A stretch of 64,000 nt of DNA from Oidiodendron maius Zn (lineage: Eukaryota; Ascomycota; Leotiomycetes; Myxotrichaceae). Positions 1 through 12,200 of the stretch are shown here, in pieces; the stretch's first letter is position 1, and every line of letters begins with the position of its first letter. A program made the position numbers and the translations under genes. Below the pieces are notes generated by a model, which did no database searches, had not been told where the DNA came from, and worked only from the letters and a program-made list of their open reading frames with translations. The stretch covers positions 682,001-746,000 of the forward strand of contig KN832887.1 in NCBI GenBank assembly GCA_000827325.1, given 5' to 3'.

Positions 1-230
1 TCTAGGCTTATCGACGGTCGTCTCCGGTTTCTGCTTCTGCAGTGCAGAATTCGAAGTAATGAAAATTCGTGGCGAGGCTCTAGGCGTATCGATGGTCGTC
101 TCCAGTTTCCGCCTCTGCAGTGCAGAATTCGAAGTAATGAAAATTCGTGGCGAGGCTCTAGGCGTATCGATGGTCGGTTGGGAAGGTGGAGAAAGAGGGG
201 TACCTGTCTCCGGTTTCCGCTTCTGCAGTG
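1..230. repeat. 78-bp tandem repeat, about three units
   Basis: Units starting TCTAGGC begin at 1, 79 and 157. The first two are near identical over 78 bp. The third carries a 30-bp insertion at about 177-206 before rejoining the unit. The period is 26 codons, so the array stays in frame in the minus-strand gene. Confidence 0.85.
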
Positions 231-294
231 GCCATTTGACCTTACGGCCTACCTTCTCTAATCTTCCTCGGATCCACTCTCTTTTCTTTGCCAT
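1..294 (-). CDS. 5' end of an unknown basic protein with 26-residue tandem repeats (runs off the window)
   Basis: Read on the minus strand from an ATG at 294-292, the frame stays open for 98 codons to the window edge. It begins MAKKREWIRGRLEKVGRKVK, a very basic start, then becomes Ser/Thr/Pro-rich. A 26-residue unit (IDTPRASPRIFITSNSALQ followed by a short basic stretch) is repeated, matching the 78-bp DNA repeat, so the repeat keeps frame. Short basic N-termini of this kind are common ahead of ankyrin or NACHT-type modules in fungi, but nothing downstream is visible, so no function is assigned. The plus-strand frame over the same bases looks like a shadow, because the minus-strand composition is far more protein-like. 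Confidence 0.5.
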   Translation of the reverse strand, partial: MAKKREWIRGRLEKVGRKVKWPLQKRKPETGTPLSPPSQPTIDTPRASPRIFITSNSALQRRKLETTIDTPRASPRIFITSNSALQKQKPETTVDKPR

Positions 295-681
295 AGAAGC
301 AGACGGTTTCAAACATTTGAAGGAGAGCTTGCCGTATGGGGTTGGTGATCTTCGTATAAAAGCGGGCGGGTTCGACTGGAGTTATATGTTGACAAATCTC
401 TCACTTCTGCCGATGTAACGTAAACGCTGTTAAATACAGGGGCCGGCAGATCACATGCTCTCAGCTGCTGCGGCAGCTCTGCATTTCCCATCAAGATCTC
501 GGCGATGATTTGTTGGCGATAAAAGTGGGATACTATTTTTATAACACCCAATTTTCCATATCCTCCAGGGGACGGGCTGAAATCTATGGCGCAAGACCCA
601 CGCCTTAAAAGAGAGCGCCTTGGCAAAAGCTTGTTTATGGAACTCCACTTCCATCACACTTTAATTCATGGACTGATAAAT

Positions 682-2535
682 ATGAGCAGGGAAGCGGTCG
701 AGATACATCAACAGACTCAACCGTCGAAAGACGACAGAGATACAAATGGCATCCAGAAAGCGCAAATTACGGTCTCTGATTTCGACCATCCGATGTCTCA
801 TCTATTAGCCTTCGTAGCTATCATGTTGCAGCTCGCAGTTATAGTGGTGCTAATTGTGTTCAACATAGTTCCAGTCTGGATACAGAAGCCGCAAAAATGG
901 GAGGGCAGCTCTTTGTCCAACACCGATCGCCTCTTGTATTTGACTGGAACAACTATACTAGCAACAATTATTGCATCCTTCACAACTAGTCAGATTCGGA
1001 GACTCTAGTTCGCCGTCGCCCTGTCGACGAAAAGCGCAGCAACACTAGATAGAAAGCTCGGCCATGCTCGGACATTAATAGGGTTAGCTTCATTGAGCGA
1101 GGTGTCCCGACACATCTTCACCACTGTATCTTTCTGGCTCACGGCGGCGATTGTAGCTGGCATCTCTCCCACAAGTTTCCCACGTCCGTAATGCTCTTTT
1201 ATGATATTGAGCAGGCTGACTGATAATGTGGTAGTGGTAACCAGCACTGTAGCTATTCTCTCCGTTGATTACTCTGCGCCCATATCAGATAATAGTTTTG
1301 ATCCATGTCTCGATGTCACCAACAATACCAAAACAGGGGGCTTCATCTGGCAGCTAAGCAATGGCTCCTACATCAGTGTGAATACTACATATAACACTCA
1401 CTGCGAAACTCAAATGGTTCTCCCTGCGTTCTGGAACATACAATACACACCACAAAAAGACGCTTACTCAATGGGTGGTGTTCCAGTGACCCCCCTCGCA
1501 GCAGGTGTTCCTTATTGTATCGACCAAGGCTTCGACTGTTCCTTTGGCCTCCAGGGCAGTGTGGCTGGAGATGACATCGGCGTATTTTACTCGTCAAGTT
1601 CAGCATCATTCAACTGGGTCACTCAGTGCTTCCCGGTTCTCGCCACAAACCCAGTTTCCTGCCGCGAATCGGGCGAAGTCACCATCAGCGACTCAACAAT
1701 GACTGTCGAGGCGAGAGGCTGCACCGCATCCAAGTCTTTCCCAGACCTGAACAGTACCATAAATGCTGCTGCCACTGTCGTTGGCATCTGCACAGGTTCG
1801 TCCCCGGACATTGGGACAGCAACAATAGTCATCGGTTCTATTGGCAGCTATGCCCACGATCTCAGCGATACCTTTCCGACGGCCACAAATATCTCCTATA
1901 ATTCTCAGGATCGGGTCACTATGTCGGTCGCATGCACCATTGATATTGCTCCCTCTGTGGGCTTCCGCCTTCTCAATTTCACACGAAACGTGCCGGGATC
2001 AGACTCAGACTCTAATCTTCTCAGCAACGTCGACTATTCAACACATGTTACCGTAGCCGGGAATTACTGCACTCCCATCTCGCCCAGTGGGCCTATGAAT
2101 ATATCACAGTTTCTCACATCGTCGATGCTCACGACCGGCGGCAGCGCGGCCTGGCAGCTCCTCAGCGAAAACCAAAACACAGATGGGCGTCTCTCCACCC
2201 TCATGCAAAATGCTAACTATCTAGATTCCAATGTTGCGCTAACATTTCCGGACAGCCAAAATAAGCTGGAGGATAGCTTGGGACAGGCGAGTGCCATTGC
2301 TCTGGGCCTGTTCTGGGGCTACTGGGCAGAGTTTCGAATAGGAGGACCCACTCTATGGGGGACCAATCCTATTGATTCCAATATTATCGGTATAGATATT
2401 TTGAATGGGAATGCGAGTTTGGAGGGTGTAAGGGCAGGAAGTGGGAGTAAGATTGCTCTGCTGTATGTAATACCGGAGCTTTTCTCAGCTGGGTTGTTAA
2501 TTTGGCTGCTGTATTGCGCGAGGGATCTGAAGTAG
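682..2535 (+). pseudogene. Multi-pass fungal membrane protein, one nonsense codon
   Basis: One reading frame runs from an ATG at 682 (586 is an alternative) to the stop at 2533-2535, broken by a single TAG at 1006-1008. The context RRL*FAVA strongly suggests a former TGG tryptophan. Coding character continues unchanged past the stop. A second apparent stop (TAA at 1189) lies in a good 57-bp intron, 1188-1244, with GTAATG donor, GCTGAC branch and CAG acceptor, which keeps frame. Hydrophobic segments lie near residues 36-65 and 85-100, then around SFWLTAAIVAG and at the C-terminus (ALLYVIPELFSAGLLIWLLY). The middle is a large, Asn/Ser-rich, probably extracellular domain with several cysteines and NxS/T sites. 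I recognise the general fungal layout but not a named family. It could be an active allele if the stop is a sequencing error. Confidence 0.6.
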
Positions 2536-2993
2536 GTAATTTAATAAGAATATCTAATACTTGACATATTCCTTGAGACTGCGTCTACTAGATCGTCCTA
2601 CATGGTCGAGGGCCTTGAAGCAAGATAGTCAAGCAGCAATAGAGGCAAACGCGATGGCCAACAGCAAAAGTGACGGCGAGGCAACACGGAAGCAAAGATA
2701 AGGCATGGCTACTAAAAGAGTGTGGCCTACTGGTATAGGCGATATCGCGAAGATGGCATTAACAAGCATAAGTATAATCTTCTCTATTTGAGCATGCAAA
2801 ATGCTCCCCTTGCTCAACTGGGCCCGAGAAGACGCCTGATGTGCAGTCAGTCAATGGTAACTATGGCAGGTATTCTTCTTCGCGAGGGAGGTTCGAGCAG
2901 TCGAGAATTAGATGCCTTATACTCAATCATATTTAGTTGGCTTGGACGGGAATTGTAGTTAAGAATGCTATATGCGACGTATCCTCTGGCTCC
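2536..2993. other. Intergenic, no supported gene
   Basis: Short frames only. Nothing recognised between the membrane-protein pseudogene and the TPR relic. Confidence 0.5.
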
Positions 2994-3185
2994 TAAATTG
3001 GCATTTGGATATATCAAAACCGCCTCATCGTACTTGGCCTGTTAGTCAAGTAACTTAGCAAGTAGTTTCATTGTAAGAAGCGTATTGGGGTGCCGTTGGC
3101 CAAGCACCTCCTGCTTAAGCTGGAGCGTTTGGCAGTATATAGCTTCAGCCTTATTGTACTGACTGCGTTGATCATAGACGGATCC
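2994..3185 (-). pseudogene. TPR (kinesin light chain-like) repeat relic
   Basis: The minus strand reads YNKAEAIYCQTL, then LGQRHPNTLLTM, then LLAKLLD, a TAA at 3044-3042, and QAKYDEA. This is the fungal TPR signature (YxxAExxYxxxLxxxxxxLGxxHPxTLxxMxxLA, then QGKYxEA). About one and a half repeats survive, with an in-frame stop and no start. Such repeats normally form the C-terminus of NB-ARC or patatin proteins. Nothing of such a partner domain is visible nearby. Confidence 0.6.
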
Positions 3186-3726
3186 AAATGACGATTACGC
3201 ATTAGTTAGGCTCATCAAATCAGAATCACAGAATGTTGTTACTAAATTCGTCTTTAGGAAATCGCTATAATTCTCCAAGTGAGCATTTAGATGTGAGAAC
3301 CTCATTCCTCCTTGATACGGACACGCCTAGCTCATCCTGGCAGAAGATTCAAATCGTCTCTGATATAATATCGGCTGCCAACAGAGAAACGTTTTCGTAA
3401 GTTCGTAATCTGATTTAACTTTTGACGAGTGGGTAGAGTGAGAAATGGCGAAACCCGTCTGCTTCTGTAACAGCTATCACGAGAGACATATCCCTCAGCG
3501 CTAAAAACATCTAGATATAAGTGCGTCTCCCTGTGGCCTTGGAGTCTGTCGATAGCAGGGTCCAGGATACGGAAATTTTCGTTTATAGTTATAAAGAGTG
3601 ATACAGAAGGCAGCAAATCGGTTTCAGGCCTGACCCTCAATGATTTTAAGTTTGCCCACATTTCCGGTATACTAACACTATGGTAGCTAGCTGGTTTTAA
3701 GATCTCGGCATTTAACCTAACCTCCA

Positions 3727-5070
3727 TCCCTGCGAAGCGAAAATCCCGTAGTACAGCCGGTTACCTTGATAGAAATACTAGAATCTCAACAAAAATAGGG
3801 ATTTACTTTTTGTAACTTTCCTACAATATACCTAATATACATCATATTGGCTATGGCTTTTTTCTGAGTAAAAATATCTATACTGGCTAATTGGCGATAA
3901 AAATAGTAGCCTCTTTCTAACTGCAATCCTACCTAAATTATAAATTTTCTACAACTTAATAATGTTTCTACAACTATAAACTTTAGTAAAATCTATAATA
4001 GCTATCTAAATTCCGTATAATGAAAATATATATATTGTATGCTCTATAGTGCATTAGATTACATGGGTAAGAAATCGTGGTCGCAAGAGTCCACAATTTT
4101 AGCCTCGGCTTAACTTCCGCTTTTTGCTATGGCCATTCTATAGCCACACTTATATCTGATACGGCAACTCATGTCGAATACTGTAACGTCTATCCCTGCG
4201 TGGCGAAAACCCCTGCGTGCCGAAAAAAATGATAGGTACTTTGGCTTTAAGGATATTAAAATCTATGCACACCTTAATATCTCCTATAATTTTTTATAAG
4301 TTATGTTCCATGGCCACTCCCAGACACCCCAAACCCCTCCCGCTAGAAAATCACGTTCGCATCGTCGCCCTTATGCCTGATTTGCAAAGAGTCTCCTTTT
4401 ATAGCGTAACAGAGTTCCTCTATCACACAGCTCTACCACCGAGCTTATACTATCCCTAATACTATAAAGTGGCCTTATCCGAGCTCTGATGCCTCACCAC
4501 TACGCATGAAATCGTCATTAGCCTTGTAGCAGCTGTGGCATGCAAATTCATACATAATCGTCACGCGGATCTGTACCTTGAGTCGGAGCGACTAACGACA
4601 TTTGGGTTAGAGCGAAACGACCCCGCCACGTCCCGTAATAGTTGGTATTATGCTGTAATTTCAATTATGAAGCCTTAGGCATAAAGACCGAGTGTGGCTG
4701 GAGGTACTTTGGTACCTGGTGTGCCACATTCAGCTTAGTAATAACGGCTGACCGATTCGGTCCACCCAGGGCCTGTCGCTCTCTGCTTAAAATTATGTTC
4801 GCGTTATCGTATTTACAGATGAATGAGCAATCTACGAACCTCGACATACCCAAAATTGTCCTACTCACTGTCCGCCCACGCAGGACTTCTATAGAGAGCC
4901 ACATAGTGGTGGATTATGTTAGGCTAATTCTACATGGGTGACACAATCTAGATCTCGATATATCACGGGCATTGAGATGCTTAAGGGTAGCTTAGAATTT
5001 CAAGTATCGTACTAGGAAGAAGAGATTTCTCAAGGTTTAGCTAATAAATCAAATAGAGAAGACGTCAAAG
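3727..5070 (+). repeat. Dispersed repeat, copy A (AT-enriched)
   Basis: It begins with TCCCTGCGAAGCGAAAATCC at 3727, the same terminus as copies at 21107, 25663 (reverse) and 62842. Homology to the 21107 copy continues for about 430 bp with shared blocks such as TTCTACAACTTAATAATG (TTCTACAGCTTAATGATG in the other copy), and a tail block reappears near 5005-5070. Differences are mostly G-to-A and C-to-T, as expected from RIP. A related terminus (TCCCTGCGTGGCGAAAACCC) lies at about 4193, so a second element may be nested. No protein survives. Right boundary is approximate. Confidence 0.5.
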
Positions 5071-5155
5071 TCGAGGAGAAAAATTGACTGGTTCTACGTC
5101 GATCCTCCTCAGTCCCATGCCCTATCTGAACGTCTTGTGAAAAGCGTACATAGAC

Positions 5156-6742
5156 CTAAGCTCCGTTAATGCCATTCTCTTCCAGATTGGCGTTAATTGA
5201 GGCAGGGTCTATCGTGAGCGGAGCACGGTCGGCATCGGGGATAGCAGCAAAGGCTGTCTTCCACGCTTTTTTAGCGTCGTCGAGGGAGATCTTGTCGGTG
5301 CTGGTGAAGGTCATGTCCATGATAACCTTTTTGTTGTCGTATTTTGGCGTTCCAGGGGAGAGTGATGAGGCTATCAGAGACTTCTTCATGGCTGCTACAA
5401 TGGTGCTCCAGCTGGGAACGGTGTTACCAGTAGTGACGTGGCATCCTCCCGTAAAGCTATTTGCCGTGATGGAGACTCCAGGGGGCTCCAGCTGACCCAG
5501 TGGAGCCATTGGGTCTAAGACGAAGTCTTGGGAGAGAGGAACGTAATCGATGGCGAGGGTAGTGAAGAGTCCTTGCAGGGCCTTTAGTGTCTTATGCTGC
5601 AATGAACAGCCAGCAATCAGATCGAGCACCGGGGAAGTCATGTCAAGCCTAGCAGATATGAATAAGGATGTCCGGGGGACAGTATTGTCAAAGGACAGGT
5701 CCCTTGCTCTGGTCAGCGCTTCAGGGCTCAGGAACAAGGTCATCCAGTCAAGACATACATGTACGAGGGCTTAGCTTGCTCGAGGTAGGCCTTGAGCTTG
5801 TCAGCGTACATCTGCATGGCGTAAGCGCTCAGCATGGTATTGGACTCGTTGCTGCAGCGAACGGCAATAGCTGAGCCATAATTGGCGGGAGACGAGAGAC
5901 CTCGCGGGATAGCAGATAGGTCGTTGCCGTTGGCTTTGGAAGGGTCGTGCTTCCCGGGGTCTGACAAGTATGACCACCACTTAGCCTCGCCCTTCCCGTC
6001 CTCCCCGAGTCCCTGTTTTGAGTTAACACTAGTTAGGTAAACCCAGGCTTAAGGAATACTTACCCAGCTGATATACTTGGTGGTCTCGTCATCATTGTAC
6101 GCCAACGACCACGGGCTCGACCAGTCCTTTACGAGAACGCTTTCAGAGGCAGACGAGTCCTCCCAGGACAGCTGTGAAGCTATTAGCTCAAGTCCTGGCA
6201 CCTTAAGAGGGGGGAGATACAATGAAGGTGTTTGCCACAATGTAGGAGCGATTATTTAGCCCGGTCTTCGGCTTCACGTCTGCATAGATGCAGTTGTAGT
6301 TGTTGTTACCAGGCCCAGTAGAGCACCAGATAGTATTTTTCCATTTGCTAGGGAGATCGATGGTGCCGAAGGATCCCGTAGGAAAGCTTGAGGGAGCCGG
6401 GGTCTCAGGAGGCATATCCTTCTCGGACGACCCCCAATCACAGACATACCCTGGCTTGATATCCTGGAGAGTTGTGCCAACGTTAACCTGCCAAGGCGTT
6501 AGCCGTAGAATGTAGAAAAGTGGCCTCTCGAACTATACCAAGGCGCCATCAACCAGACTTTGCGTAGCACCAATTTGATATGACTCTACCCACTGGAGGG
6601 TGTTTCGGGCACCTAACTCATCGGAGGTTTTGCATTGGAAGATAACATTGGAGACTCCGTTGACAGTCCTTGCGAAGGTTAAGTTGCCCAAGTCATCGAG
6701 GATGCTGGGCTGAATATAGACGACAAGAGTGTACGTAGACAT
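5156..6742 (-). CDS. Unknown protein, 461 residues, five exons
   Basis: Exons (minus strand): 6742-6539, 6487-6221, 6171-6064, 6012-5759, 5708-5156. The four introns of 49-51 bp start GTATAG, GTATCT, GTAAGT and GTATGT; three have clear GCTAAC/GCTAAT/CCTAAC branch sites, and all junctions keep frame. The protein has no signal peptide or membrane helix, so it is probably cytosolic. It begins MSTYTLVVYIQPSILDDLGN, has a Trp/Asn/Cys-rich middle (for example WCSTGPGNNNYNC), and ends in a Ser/Thr/Lys-rich C-terminal third. I do not recognise the family. Intron 4 has a short branch-to-acceptor distance; if it is not spliced, a one-base frameshift would be needed at about 5742. A TATAAG lies about 135 bp upstream of the start. 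Confidence 0.75.
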
Positions 6743-7640
6743 TTTGTGTTTGATTGTTGGAAAAGAGCAAGCAAATATGTGTCTGATTTAGAGTTTGTTG
6801 GCTAGGCGATTTTCCTGTCCTGGTTTGCGGTGGTTGAATAAAATGGAGGGAGACTGAGGTTGGAATCTTGCGATACTTATAGCTTTCGTGGCCCGGTTAT
6901 ATTACCTTCGCGATTCCAGGAAAATCTTTCTCATTCTGTAGGCCATCTTGCGAAGGTACAACTTTCTTTGTTCTGACCTAACATATTCTCTTGAAGCTCA
7001 GCTTAACCCTCCGTGGCTACAGAGAGGCTGGCTGAGATTATCGTGGCGTCTCCTTCAGCTCGAGTCTCGATGTCATGAGGAGTCTTACTAGGAGTGAGGA
7101 GATCCGGAATCTCACAACTTCAGCTGGAGACGAACAAGCCATCAAAAGAGAGGTTGGCTGGAATTTTAGAACTGTGTCCTGAAGCACAGGATGCTACGAG
7201 CCGGCTCGCACGGTGATGTCGAAACCGTGGCTAGGCTGCATATAGCTGCTGCACAAAGCTTTGATAGACTGTCCATGTCTGTACGGAGGCCTACTGTAAG
7301 ATGGGGCCGGCGAGTAAGATGGACCAGCTGATCATGCATCTGCTTATATGCAAACGCCACCTTTGATTCAGCTTACCATTTGAATGACTGCTTGACATAT
7401 TAGCTTGGCATATACGAAAGTTCCAGGTCAGCAGTCGTATGCCAGAGCAGGAAGGCTCGCACTGCTTAATATATAAGTTACCAATATACGCCAAAGTGGG
7501 AAAGCCATTGCAGGCTTATATACAGGGCATACGGGGAACCCGCCTGGCTGTTGCGGTATCCGGAAGCTAGTCCAGTTTCGGTGCTGAGTAACCAACTTAA
7601 ATGCTGATACTTACGCTCTGAATATTATACTACTGAGACC
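6743..7640. other. Intergenic region 5' of the unknown gene
   Basis: Contains the promoter side of the minus-strand gene. A minus-strand stretch near 7020-7200 looks weakly coding but has several stops and matches nothing I know. The right edge holds a short duplicated motif, ACGCTCTGAATA, at 7613 and 7641. Confidence 0.4.
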
Positions 7641-7652
7641 ACGCTCTGAATA
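7641..7652 (+). repeat. 5' target-site duplication of the LINE
   Basis: ACGCTCTGAATA, identical to 13640-13651. A further copy at 7613 belongs to the pre-insertion locus. Confidence 0.7.
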
Positions 7653-7798
7653 GGGGCCTGTATACAATAGATTACGCCTGTATCTAGTCTTTAGGACTTG
7701 CCTTTACCCCCCTCTTCTTTTCCCCCCCTTTTCCGCGGCCCTTGAGCCAAAACACGGCCCGCAAACGCGCTTCGACGCGTCTCTACCTACCTGCAGAT

Positions 7799-9244
7799 AT
7801 GTCTCTACAGGCAGCGTTAGAGAACACTGCGAAGGCTGCCTCTAATAGGGCAGCCGAAGGGCAGAAGCTCTTCAGCCCTATTGCCTGCCTCCTAGACAAG
7901 CACCTCCGTGCGTCTACCAACCTGCCTCCGCACCTCCTGAGTGCCCTGAACGCGCTTAGCACAGACCTTATAACAACAGCCTAGCGCCACTTCGATGTAT
8001 ATATTACGGGCTCTACTTATATCCCAAGCCAGGAGCCCAAGCCCCCCTCTCCCCCTCCCTCACGCCCTGCCTCAGGACTAGCCCAGTCAACTTACGCTAC
8101 AGTTGCCAGCTCCAACCCCCTAGCTAAACCCATCCCCCTGACTAAAGCAACGCCCAAGAAGGCCCCTAAAAAGCCTATTCCTGACAACCGACTATTCGTC
8201 CGCCTTGATAACAGCTACCGAGCCCGCGATATGCAGGGCTACGCCATTCTGACTGGCCTCCGCACACAACTAGGCTCAGAAGGCCCCCTCCTTAAGGAAG
8301 TCCAGGCTACCAAGACTGGCTTTGCCCTCTGCCCTGCCTCCCCTGATACTCTCAAGACATTAGAGTCTAGAAAGGAGGTTATATCTAAATTCTTTGGCTC
8401 CTGCTGGGTCAAGCAAGGCTTACGCTGGGTCTCTTACCGCTTAACTAACGTTCCAAGGAAGGTTGGACATATCCTAGACACTGGCGAATACACCCTAGTC
8501 CCAGTAGACTCTTATACTATAGCCCAAGCAGTGATTAAGGCTACTAAGCTATCCCCTGCTTCTATAACTGAGACTACATTCAGTATCTCAAACCCTTCCC
8601 TCCCTTACTCTTGCTGGTTTATCAACTTCCCAGAAGGGACCCCAACCACTATCCCTAGCCGGCTATGCCTCTTTGGTACTACAGCTATAGCAGTCCACCT
8701 GCCTCGCAAGACTAATATAGTCCAATGCAGCCGATGCTGGATGTGGCACAATGCCCGCTCCTGTGCTAGGCCCCCTCGGTGCCGCCTATGTGGCTCAACT
8801 GAGCATACGGAGGAAGGATATAGCAACTGCTGTAATGCCCCTACTCCACATACATGCCCTCTATGTTGCCTGCACTGTCACGGACTACACCCAGCAGATC
8901 TTACAGACTGCCCCCTCTGTTTACAGCCCGGAAACAGTCTATCAAAGCTCCAGCGGTCCGAAATACGCTCGTCCTGCTCCGCTAAGCATTCCTAGACTAA
9001 AGTCGAAGCTAACTGCATATACACCCCTATAGAGCAGATGGCGATTGACTTAGCTGAAGTTAATACCCCTACCCTAACCCCTCTCTCAAGGCTGCCTAGC
9101 CCTAAGGTACGCCCTGCAACCCCCCCTCCCCTCTCCCCTCCTTATCAATCCCCCTCAACAGCCCAGGCCACGCGCCTAGAGAACCGCCCTGTCCTACCGG
9201 TTACAACCAACCGGTTTGACCGACTCTCTAGTGGCCAGCTATAA
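7799..9244 (+). pseudogene. LINE ORF1 (gag-like, zinc knuckle), two stops
   Basis: One frame from an ATG at 7799 to the TAA at 9242-9244, interrupted by TAG at 7982 and TAG at 8993. Order: helical N-terminus, Pro/Ser-rich linker, an RNA-binding-like central domain, then three Cys/His clusters at about 8727-8920 (CSRCWMWHNARSC; CRLCGSTEHTEEGYSNC; CPLCCLHCHGLHPADLTDC), then a Pro-rich tail. ORF1 proteins of LINEs bind the element RNA and help target-primed reverse transcription. The tail after 8995 is in the same frame, so the second stop is also a mutation rather than the natural end. Confidence 0.85.
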
Positions 9245-9276
9245 GTCGATACCCTCTAGCCCCCTCAAAACCCCTT

Positions 9277-12200
9277 ATGCTTCTTCAGATCAATGTAGGC
9301 AAGGGAGGCTTGTCACACGAGATAGCCTTATCACATGCCTTCTCTGAAAAGATAGACCTACTCTTAGTACAAGAGCCTTATATCTATAAAGACCTCCCTC
9401 GCCGTATTACTAAGCGTCACCCCTCCTTTGAGTGCTTTACCCCAATCAATGACTGGACCTCTAGACAGCCCCAGGTCCTTACTTACGTCCGTAAGGGAGC
9501 TGGCTTACAGGCCTCTCAAACACGCCCCCTTACACCTGACTCGCCTGCTCTCCCTGATGCCCTCTTCCTACATATTGTCTTACTATCAAGAGCCTCCCTC
9601 CTAGTAGTCAATGTCTATAATGCCCCCTCTGATGCAACCTATACAGGCGAGACAGCTAGGGCTCTGACTCTACTTCCCCCACATCTCTTCTCCCAGCTGG
9701 CCCTAGTGGCAGGCGACCTAAACCTCTAATACCCCCGCTGGCAACCCTCTCTTAACCGTGGCCAGTCAACCTTTGCAGACCAGTTTATCGCTTGGCTAGA
9801 CAATATACACCTGGTCCTTACCTCACAACCTGACTGCCCTACCTATAACCTAGGCAACGTCTTAGACCTAACCTTTATCTCTGGGCCACTTGCACTAGCT
9901 GGGGCTACCTCAGTAGTGGCATACAACTTAGACGTTACCTCCAATCACTGACCACTCCTCTCGACTATCCCCTGGGACCAGAGATATTATAAGCCGCCCT
10001 GCAGGCTCCGCTTCAATACCCTAGACAAGCCATTATTTAATACCCTCCTTGGCAGAAACCTCCTCAGTATCAGGCCTACCCAGGAGACCACACTAGAGAG
10101 CCTCGATACACAAGCCAGTGACCTTATGGCAGCAATATACAGGGCCTACCAGGGCTCTGCTAAACGGGCCTACAACCAGCCAGGGGGGCAGCCCTGGTGG
10201 AACGAAGACTGCCGACAGACCCGGCAACTTTACCGCCTAGGGGACTGTATAAAGAAGGACCTCTATAGGGCTGTATAGTGCACTAAGCAGCACTTCTGGC
10301 AAGACAAGCTTGATAAGGCTACCCAGGCTAAGGATGTCTTTAATATGAGCAAGTGGCATAAGTCAATGGGCAACTTCCAAACCCCCCCTCTAAAGGACCC
10401 TTACTCCCCCAGCCAGCCACTAGCAACATCACTAGCAGAGAAGAGAGCGGTCCTAGCTAGGAACCTGCTCCAGAACCCCTCAGAGGCAGAGGATATCCTA
10501 CTTAATACACCAGCAGTGCCTAGCATGGCCCTCCCCTTCCCTACAGTTCTAATCACGGACATAGAGCGCGCTATCTTACAGACCAGAAATACAGCCCCTG
10601 GAGCAGATGAAATACCAACAGGCGTCCTACAGGCTGCCTGGCCCTTGATTAAGGATAGAGTCCTCCAGCTCTTTCAAGACTACCTAAGACTAGGGCATCA
10701 CCCTAAGTGCTTCCGCCAGGCCATCCTAGCCATTATCCAGAAGCCTAATAAGGCTGACCACTCCTCACCTCGATCCTACTGTCCTATAGCTCTCCTAGCT
10801 GTGTTAGGCAAAGGGCTCGAGCGCCTTATAGCCTGTAATATGGCCTGGATTGCCGTAACTTATAGAGTCCTGGCTAGCCAGCAGTTCGGAGCGCTCCCCC
10901 TACACTCTGCAGTCGACCTGACTACCTGTCTTACACACGATGTAGAGGATGCCCTGAATCACGGCCTGACTGCATCCCTCCTTACTCTAGATATTAAGGG
11001 TGCCTTTGATACAGTGCTCCCTGGCCGACTAGTCAGGAGGCTCCAGGAACAGGGCTGGCCTACTAACCTAGTTCACTAGGTTGCCTCCTTTGCTACAGAC
11101 CGATCTGTCTGTATACGATTAGATGGCGAAGTAGGACCCAGTATGAACATCCAGTGCAGTCTCCCCCAGGGCTCACCAGTCTCCCCGATCCTCTTTATGC
11201 TTTACCTAGCCCCTCTCTTTAAACTAGGGCAGCCTAGTACTAGGTTCGGCTATGCAGACGATGTGGCCCTACTAGCTGTCTCCCCCTCCCTAGAAACTAA
11301 TAGCCAGACACTATCATCCACCCTACAGGAGGCCCTAGACTAGGGATCAGCAGAGGGGATAACCTTTGAACCAGCCAAGTCAGAGCTTATGCACTTCTCC
11401 AGGCATAGGCTAGATCAGGACCCCTTGACTATACCTACAATATCTGCAGGCCTAATTTCAGTCTCAGAAGACAGGGACCGACTATACCTACACTGGCTAG
11501 GTGTTCTATTTGATAAGAGACTAGCCTTCAAGTGGCATGCCTCCGAGACTGCTGCTAAGGCCCTGACAGTGGCTCAGGCCCTGAAATCCCTTGGAAACAC
11601 AGTCCGAGGAGTACCTCCACACCTCTTACAGCAGGCCGTTACAGCCTGTGTAATTCGCAGGGCTTACTTTGCAGCCGAAACCTGGTGGCCTGGACGTTCA
11701 CGGACCGCTAGACCATTCAAGAGGTCCATAAGGTTCGTGGAACCGACCGCTACACCCGATAGACCACTCGTCTCGAACCTGGTGGAGGGACATCTAAACA
11801 CTTTACGGAAGGTAGTACTGGCAGGTGCTAGAGCAGTCCTGCCAGTCTTTTGCACTACACCTACTGCTGCCCTACACCGAGAGTCTGGGCTCTTACCCCC
11901 TGAAATCAAGCTCAACCAACTAGCCCTTATGGCTACGGTCCGCATCCGCAGGCTCGATCCAGATCACCCACTATACCTACGGGCCGAAAAGATCCTACTT
12001 CTACAGCACCCCTCTAGCCGCTTTGCCCGCCGAGTCCTTGACCTGCCCCCATCAGAGCAGGTTAACCCCTTACGCTATGCCCCATGGATAGTATGTGAGT
12101 CTCGCCAGACTACACTCCTACGGATTCACGGCCCTAGGGGCCAGTCAAAAGAGCAGGCCACTAAGGATTTCCTCGATTTCTATACCTCCCTCCCTAGCAG